This document shows positions 57,691-64,000 of a stretch of DNA of 64,000 nt, in pieces. Below the pieces are notes generated by a model, which saw only the letters and a list, made by a program, of their open reading frames with translations, was not told where the DNA came from and searched no databases. Position 1 is the first letter of the stretch, and every line of letters begins with the position of its first letter. Position numbers and translations under genes: made by a program. The stretch lies in NCBI GenBank assembly GCA_003952965.2, contig CM025853.1, positions 14,865,540-14,929,539 of the forward strand, given 5' to 3'. This DNA is from Morella rubra. Lineage: Eukaryota; Streptophyta; Magnoliopsida; Fagales; Myricaceae.

Positions 57691-59928
57691 AAGGATCATT
57701 AGACCTAGTTTCAAACTTGTGATTTTCCTTTATTTTAAGTTTTCTAATATCGTCCCAAAAGAAAACTCTTATTCATTTTCGTTACTTTATCTCTGTTGCG
57801 CCTTTATTTGTTTTCTATTGTATTGGCGAGCCTCTGCTATTTGGACTGATGTCTAATGCCTTGGGTCAGAGACATTTGAAATAGATTATACAAAATTACA
57901 CCCAGTACTAGTAGTGATATTCATAGTACAGAGTTAGATAGTTCTTCTGTCTCTTTTACAAGTGAGGAAACTGAAATTGATTTTTATAATCCTTTTGTGG
58001 AAGAGAATTTTGAATAAGCTATGGCTGCACCTGCACCATGCACTCTTAAAGATTTTTTATAGCCCACACGAACCACTACACCATCATGCATTGTTTTACC
58101 TAATGATACACCTAATTTTACAATTAAGCATAGGATGATGATAGTGATACCTCATTTCCACGGGATGGATTTTGAGAGTCCTTACCAGGACCTGATGGAA
58201 TTTGAGTTGGCTTGCACTACTTTTATTGCTAAAGCTAGCACTGATGAGTTTATTAGACTTCGTTTATTTCCTTTCTCTTTAAAGGATAAAGCGAAGATTT
58301 GGTTTAATTCTTTGAGGCCTAATTCTATCTCTAGTTGGTCTGATATGCAATGTGAGTTTTTACATAAATTTTTTCCTTTTTAGAGAACTCAATTTTTGTA
58401 AGAGCAAATAAGTCAATTTATGCAGAGAGGTGATGAGACCTTCCACGCTTGTTGGGAAAGATTTAAGGATTTGATGAACATTTGTTTGCATCATGGGTTT
58501 GAGTCTTGGAGGCTAGTGAATTATTTTTACACTGCACTTACTCCTGCGTCCAAACAATTTGTTCAGACTATGTGCAACGGTGAATTCTTTAGCAAGGAAC
58601 TAGATCAGGTACTCACATTTTTTGATTACTTAGCTAAAAGTGCCCAACAATGGAATACACAATCTGATCGGAAACTATTGGTAGTACAACCTCTCAGAGC
58701 AATTGGTGGTAGAGGTAAATATGAAATCAGAGAGGATACTGATGTCCAAGCTCGTATTGCCGCTTTGACTAGAAGGTTAGAGGTCATGGAATTAGAGAAG
58801 GTCAAGGTTGCGTGAGCAGTGGAGGTGTGTTCTCTATGCGCTGATTCGAGCTACACGACCCAATATTGTCTGATTATGCCAATTTTACAGGAGAGTGGAT
58901 TTGATTAATTGCAAACAGCAAATTGGATTAACAGAGCACCAAATCAACCTTTCTCTAACACTTATAATCCAGGGTGGAGGAATCATCCTAATTTTTCATG
59001 GAGGAATGATCGGTTTGGTCAATCTTCTTCGCATTTTCAGTAACCTTCTCAGCCCTATGCACCATATTTTCTATTGACATCTCATCATGTTGCTCCTCAA
59101 CACCAGTATCAGCCAATCTAATGTAGTTGCTTAACATTTTAAGTCTCCAGCGTTTGTTCCACCAAAGAAGTCTCTCAACGATAGTATGGCACAGATGGCT
59201 AATACACTTCAGCAATTCTTACAGATTCAGACCACAATTAACAATCTGATCACTTAGGCCATAAATGATTTGTGGGGCACCATTAATAAGATGAGCATGA
59301 CATTGAGTACTCTAGATAAAGCAAAATTTCTAGCACAACCTCAGTCTAATCTTCAATTATACTAGCAACAACAACAACAACAAGTACATAATGTCTCAGG
59401 GTATTCTGTTCAGACAACGAAGGCTGTTATCACATTGAGAAGTGGAAAGGAAGTTCCCCGACCTTAGATGTCCATCGACATACACACAGTTGTCCCAACA
59501 CCTGAAGTTACAACTAAGACAAATGAAGCCAAAGAACAACCAGAGGAAGTGAGCCCAGAATTGAAGAAGCTGGTCAGTGTGGAGGCCAAGATTAGTAAGG
59601 AGTACCGACCTCTGGTTCCTTATCCTCAGAGATTGGCAGGTGGTCAAAAGAACAAGTATCAAACTGAGATTCAAGAAATCTTCAACCAAGTGAAGATTAA
59701 TATTCTGCTTTTGGATGCCATAGAACAAGTTCCTTCGTATGCAAAATTTCTAAAAGATTTGTGCACAGTGAAAAGGAAGTTGAATGTAAAGAAGAAATCC
59801 TTCTTAACAGTGCAAGTTAGCGCAGTGATACTGAGCGAGACTCCTCAGAAGTTTAAAGATCCAGGCTCTCATAATATTTCCATTATGATCGGTGAATCAC
59901 GCATTAGGAGAGCTCCATTTGATGCGGG

Positions 59929-61136
59929 TGCTGGCTTTTAGTCACAATCAATGTTTTGATGATAACAATAGAAGTAATTAAAATGTGAAGCAAAGCGGAT
60001 CGAAAATGAGCATGAAGCGATCAAGCAACATCCCCTTGCATGAATTGTTTTACCACTTGTTTTTAAAGATTTAAAAATGTTTTAAATGGCTTCAAAATAT
60101 CCCAATTAAACTCTCAAACCTTTTATGTACTTATGAAAAGTTAGTCTTTAAAATTGGGTATTTTAAGTTGATCAAAATCGTGTTTTTAAAACAACCGGAT
60201 CGTGTGCTTAAGTTAAGGAGATCGATCGGCTTGTGCAGCGATTGACCGGTTTTCTACCGCTTCGTATAACGGTCGACTGGTTAGTTTGAAAAATGAAGAA
60301 AAGAGTCATTCTGACCTTTGACATTATGACCTTTGGGTAACGTAAACCTGCAGCGGTCGACCGGCTCATGTACCGGTTGACCGGTTCATCGTGAGTTTTG
60401 ACAGCTCGACTCCCAACGGCTATTAATGACTATTTTTCTCATGACGCCTATATAAAGCCATTCCTACGCGTTTTAAAAGTTACTGAATAACTAAAATCAT
60501 TTTACTAAGGCTAAGAGTGATCTAAAACCTTTCAATCCTTGTTCAAACATCATTCACACATAATCAACACTTTCACATCCTTGTTAATGTGTGAAGTCTA
60601 AGAGATAGAAATTTTTCATTGTAACATCTAATCCATTAAGGGAGTTTTAGTGAGCATTTTCATTTATACCTATACATTTTTAAGAGAGTGATTCTCTTGT
60701 TTCCTTTTGGTGAGGGTTGTTCATCAAAAGAAGGAGTTTGGAGAGATTTGTTCTTAAATTCATTCTTGAGGCTTGAAAAGGTGTTTCTCAAACTCAAATG
60801 TAAGGAAAGCTTTCCCTTGGTTGAAGGGAGCATAGTGGAGAAACATCAAGGCTCGGTAAAGGAGCTTCAAGGGTAGATGTAGGCGGGTTTGCAAAACCAC
60901 TTAAAAATCTTGTGTTTCGACTCTTCCCTTATCACCTTACATTGTGCTACTAGTTTCTTGTTCTAAGTTTTATTTCTCTGTTTTAGTTGCAATATATATT
61001 CTTGTGTTTTATTTTTAATTACAATCGTTTCTCTTTGTGAGACTTGCAGCTAGAAAACACTTTCTAAAGTGAGTTTTGAAAAAGTTTTGAAACTCAATTC
61101 ACCCCCTCTTGAGTTGCTTTAATCCTAAGATTTACA
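59929..61136 (+). mobile_element. Solo LTR 1 within the Athila-like protease region
   Basis: A 1,208-bp TG...CA unit (TGCTGGCTTTTAGTCACAATC to GATTTACA). It is the same family as 61215-62430, with similar ends and a repeated GGTCGACCGG-type motif. The flanks GCGGG and ATTGG do not match, so the target duplication is eroded. Copia-type LTR is my guess. Confidence 0.78.
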
Positions 61137-61214
61137 ATTGGAAGCAATGTGAACTTACTACCATTCTCAATATATGAGCAGTTGGAGGTGGGTGAGCTGA
61201 AAAAGACCTCTATC

Positions 61215-62430
61215 TGTTGGCTTTTGTTCACAATCAATATTTTGATGATTTCAATAAATAGATTAAGTTTACAAAATGGACATCTTCAAAGACAAAGACA
61301 TTTTTATCAAAGAGCCAAAGACAAGAAGATTGAAGATCAAGAAGATGCAATGAGCTCAAAAGTGAAGATTCAAGACCATAGGGTATAACCTTGTAACTCT
61401 TAATTTCACTTTTGACAAGGATTTGAATCACATACTTGCATATTTTTCAAACCGTGCATAATTTTCTTATCACATGTTTGACAACCAAAATTCGCTTTAA
61501 ATATTTTCAAATCATCCTAGATAAACTCCCAAGCCTTGGTTATACTTTTGGGAAGTTGCTTTTTGAAGCGGGATTTCAAAAATGTCAAAAATGGACTTTT
61601 TAATTGTAGTGGTCTATGAAAACGATTTATAGTGGTCGACCGCTATATGAAGTGGATGATAAGACAAAATTTGACAGCATTCAAATTTTATGACCGTTGA
61701 GCAACGACTAGTTGAAGCGGTCGACCGATACATGAAACGTCGACCGGTACAATGGTAAAATTGTCAAATCAACCCCTAACGGCTATAAATGGCTAGTTTT
61801 CTCATGTGACCTATAAAAAAACCTTTCTATTGTCTCTAAACAATAAAGCTCGACCACATATCATTTTACATAGCTTGAGAAATATCTTAAACTTCATATT
61901 CCATATTTCTCATATTTTTCACACAAATTACACTTTCTTATCCTTGTCATTGTGTGAATCAAAGAGATAGAGCTTTCCATTTTCATATCCACTGTTTGAG
62001 AGAGTTTGTTCTTGTAACTTCATATCCAAAAGAGGTGATTCCTTTAGTGAGGTTGTTCACTAAAGAAGAAGCTTAGAGAGGTTATATCTCAAGCTTGGTT
62101 GGGTTGTAAGTGTCGAGCCCGAGAAAACACTTGTACAGTTCTCTAGCACCCGGAAGCTAGTGTGTACACTATTTGAAGATAGTGGGAAAACCTCAAGGCT
62201 TGGTGAAGGAGCTTGAGGGTGGATGTAGGCGGTTTGCCGAACCACCTAAAAATCACGTGTTTGCTTCTCTATCCCTACTCTTTACATTTAGCACTTATTT
62301 ACTTGTTGCTTTAATATACTTGTGCTAAATTATCCTTTACTTTGCAAACACGATTTTGGGGGTTAAAAGCGAAAAAGTTTGAAAACCCAATTCACCTCCT
62401 CTCTTGGGTTGCCTTAATCTAGGATTTACA
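61215..62430 (+). mobile_element. Solo LTR 2 within the Athila-like protease region
   Basis: A 1,216-bp TG...CA unit (TGTTGGCTTTTGTTCACAATC to GGATTTACA) with the perfect 5-bp duplication CTATC at 61210-61214 and 62431-62435. Same family and direction as solo LTR 1, 78 bp away. The protease frame resumes on its far side. Confidence 0.88.
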
Positions 62431-63734
62431 CTATCATGCTATGGTTGGCTGACAGATCAATCAAGGTGCCACAGGGTATTATTGAAGATGTGTTGGTTCA
62501 GTGGACAAATGTTACTATCCAGTGGACTTTGTAGTTCTGGATATGCAGCAGCCAGTTTCTACTATTTACCAGACACTTTTCATTCTTGGACATCCGTTCC
62601 TTACTGCCTTCAATGCATTGATCAATTGTCAAAATGGAGTACTGAAGCTCACATTTGAAAATATGACATTGGAGATGAATGTATTCAATGCCTGCAAGAT
62701 GCTGAGTGGTTGTGACGACTCAAAACTACATGCAATTGATTTGCTAGATGACTTTGACATTTCAGAGCTGCTATCAGTACTTAATTTAGAGAGTGCATTT
62801 GAGGATGATTCTCTCGAGAAGTCTAAGGCTTTTGATGAGACAATACATTCATCAGGACAATTGACAAAATCAGAGAAGTAGTTCACAAAGACAGAAGGTT
62901 CCCTTAAATTATCAGACGCGAGTTACACAAGCAATTGGCATATGCCAGTCTTTAATCCATATGACCCCAAGGAAGTCCTCAGACCTTTCCCTTTTACTGT
63001 CTTTCTTTTTCTTTTCATTTTATTTATTATTATTTGCATCCTTATTTTCTTTTTCTATTGCACTTGTCGACTATTATTTTTTGTGGCTTTCTATTGGTTT
63101 GCTTCTCTCTAAGCGTATCTTTTTCGTTTACCTTTATGTTTCCACATTGAGGATAATGTTTCATTCAGTTGGGAGAGCAAGTTCCATCAAACTCATATGT
63201 TGTACTGATTTCACATGACTACACTAATTTGAATATGTTTCAATTCACTCTTTTGTATGACTCTGAGTAGGTTTGTGAAGGGCATTTGATATAGTAACAT
63301 GTTAGGAGTGTGTATTCAACTGATATCACTTGTTTGTACTTTTACAATATGCCTTATGTGAATCAGGATTTTGAGTAGAGAATGAATCTGCATGACATTG
63401 TTGCATCTCACATTAGCATACTTCACTTAGATAATTTGTTCAATTCAATTTTTGAGCACATACTCGAGATTGCTTTTGACATTTGGGTGAATGAGATTTT
63501 GAGAAGCAAATAAGCGGTAGAGCTGCTAAACCACTGTCCAAAAAAAAGGAGAAGAAAAAAAAAAGAACTAAAAAAAAGTGAAATAAAAAAAATGAAGAAA
63601 AGAAACAGAGATAAAAAAAAAAAAAAAAAAAAGAGGAAAGTTGTGCAGATGAATGTGATGATAGGCTTGAGTCGATGAACTCGAGTGTTATGGTGGAAAC
63701 AGTTACCTAAGCATTGGAAGCTAAAAAATAGCCT

Positions 63735-64000
63735 TTATTTTTTTTTTAATCAAACGACCACAAACTTTATTAACTGAAAGCAAAGAAAACACAAAGCATC
63801 TAGGGAGGATAAATCCCAACATTGATCCAAAACAATTCAGGAAAGAGCTCATAAACAACGTGGTGGCCTCCAACACTAAACTTAGAGGAAGCACAACGAG
63901 CCAAGTGGTGTGCCAAATCATTAGCACCTCTGGAAACAAAATGAAAGTCACAATAAACAAAACCAGTTGCACAATTCAACATATTTCCAATTCTGCCATG
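63735..64000 (-). mobile_element. LINE 3' end, continuing past the window
   Basis: The minus strand shows the end of an L1-type ORF2 RNase H domain (VSRGANDLAHHLARCASSK ... FPELFWINVGIYPP, then stop near 63800), a short 3' UTR with AATAAAG, and an A run (63739-63748 read as T). It inserted into the Athila-like tail. The body lies beyond base 64000. Confidence 0.88.

Larger units (their letters stand above)
57657..63735 (+). mobile_element. Athila-like gypsy fossil with gag and protease, holding two solo LTRs
   Basis: After the primer site comes gag (about 58018-58815: IPHFHGMDFESPYQDLMEF, RLRLFPFSLKDKAKIWFNSL, CWERFKDLMNICLHHGFESW), then the gag-protease linker and protease (59468-59941, continuing at 61137-61214 and 62436-62881), then a 3' non-coding region with the CATTGAGGATAATGTTTCA motif. 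I see no reverse transcriptase, integrase or 3' LTR before the LINE at 63735. Two solo LTRs are inserted in the protease region. Broken in several places, of moderate age. Confidence 0.82.

Overview
This is a window of nuclear plant DNA, most likely from a eudicot. The evidence is intron-rich host genes with GT-AG introns, plant-type LTR retrotransposons with initiator-Met and Asp tRNA primer sites, L1-type plant LINEs, hAT, Mutator (MULE) and CACTA transposons, and a CCCTAAA telomere-type repeat. Nothing fixes the species. Most of the 64 kb is layered transposable elements around two host loci.

Layout. 1-3418: a minus-strand Ty3/gypsy chromovirus, cut by the window edge, with LTR, primer site and an open gag-pol frame. 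3.4-6 kb: non-coding, with an old hAT end split by a small inverted-repeat element. 6072-14312: a hAT-like element (8-bp target duplication) containing a 7.4-kb MULE (6860-14223, 9-bp target duplication). The MULE carries a decayed transposase and, convergent to it, a decayed GRF zinc-finger/coiled-coil/membrane-tail gene. 14.6-20.4 kb: the last five exons of UTP11 (rRNA-processing protein), in frame, with a MITE and a hAT element in one intron. 20.4-25.7 kb: a damaged partial duplicate of the UTP11 3' end, a polyA retroposon with 17-bp duplications, a LINE end and a stray UTP11 first-exon fragment. 26663-27962: a copia-type solo LTR. 29-31 kb: a gypsy pol fossil and an inverted Athila-type LTR piece. 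About 31.6-40.7 kb: a decayed L1-type LINE interrupted by a second MULE (35989-39962), which also carries a GRF-type gene. 42436-50339: an intact 15-exon alpha-galactosidase gene on the minus strand, the clearest working gene here. 52-63.7 kb: Tat/Retand-like and Athila-like LTR-element fossils; the Athila protease region holds two related solo LTRs 78 bp apart. 63.7-64 kb: the 3' end of another LINE.

The most interesting signal is that two MULEs with unrelated terminal repeats each carry a gene of the same plan: GRF zinc finger, helical region, C-terminal membrane segment, read inward from one terminal repeat. This suggests a second, mudrB-like accessory gene in some plant MULE lineages rather than chance capture of host sequence. 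Only alpha-galactosidase, and possibly a truncated UTP11, look like host function.
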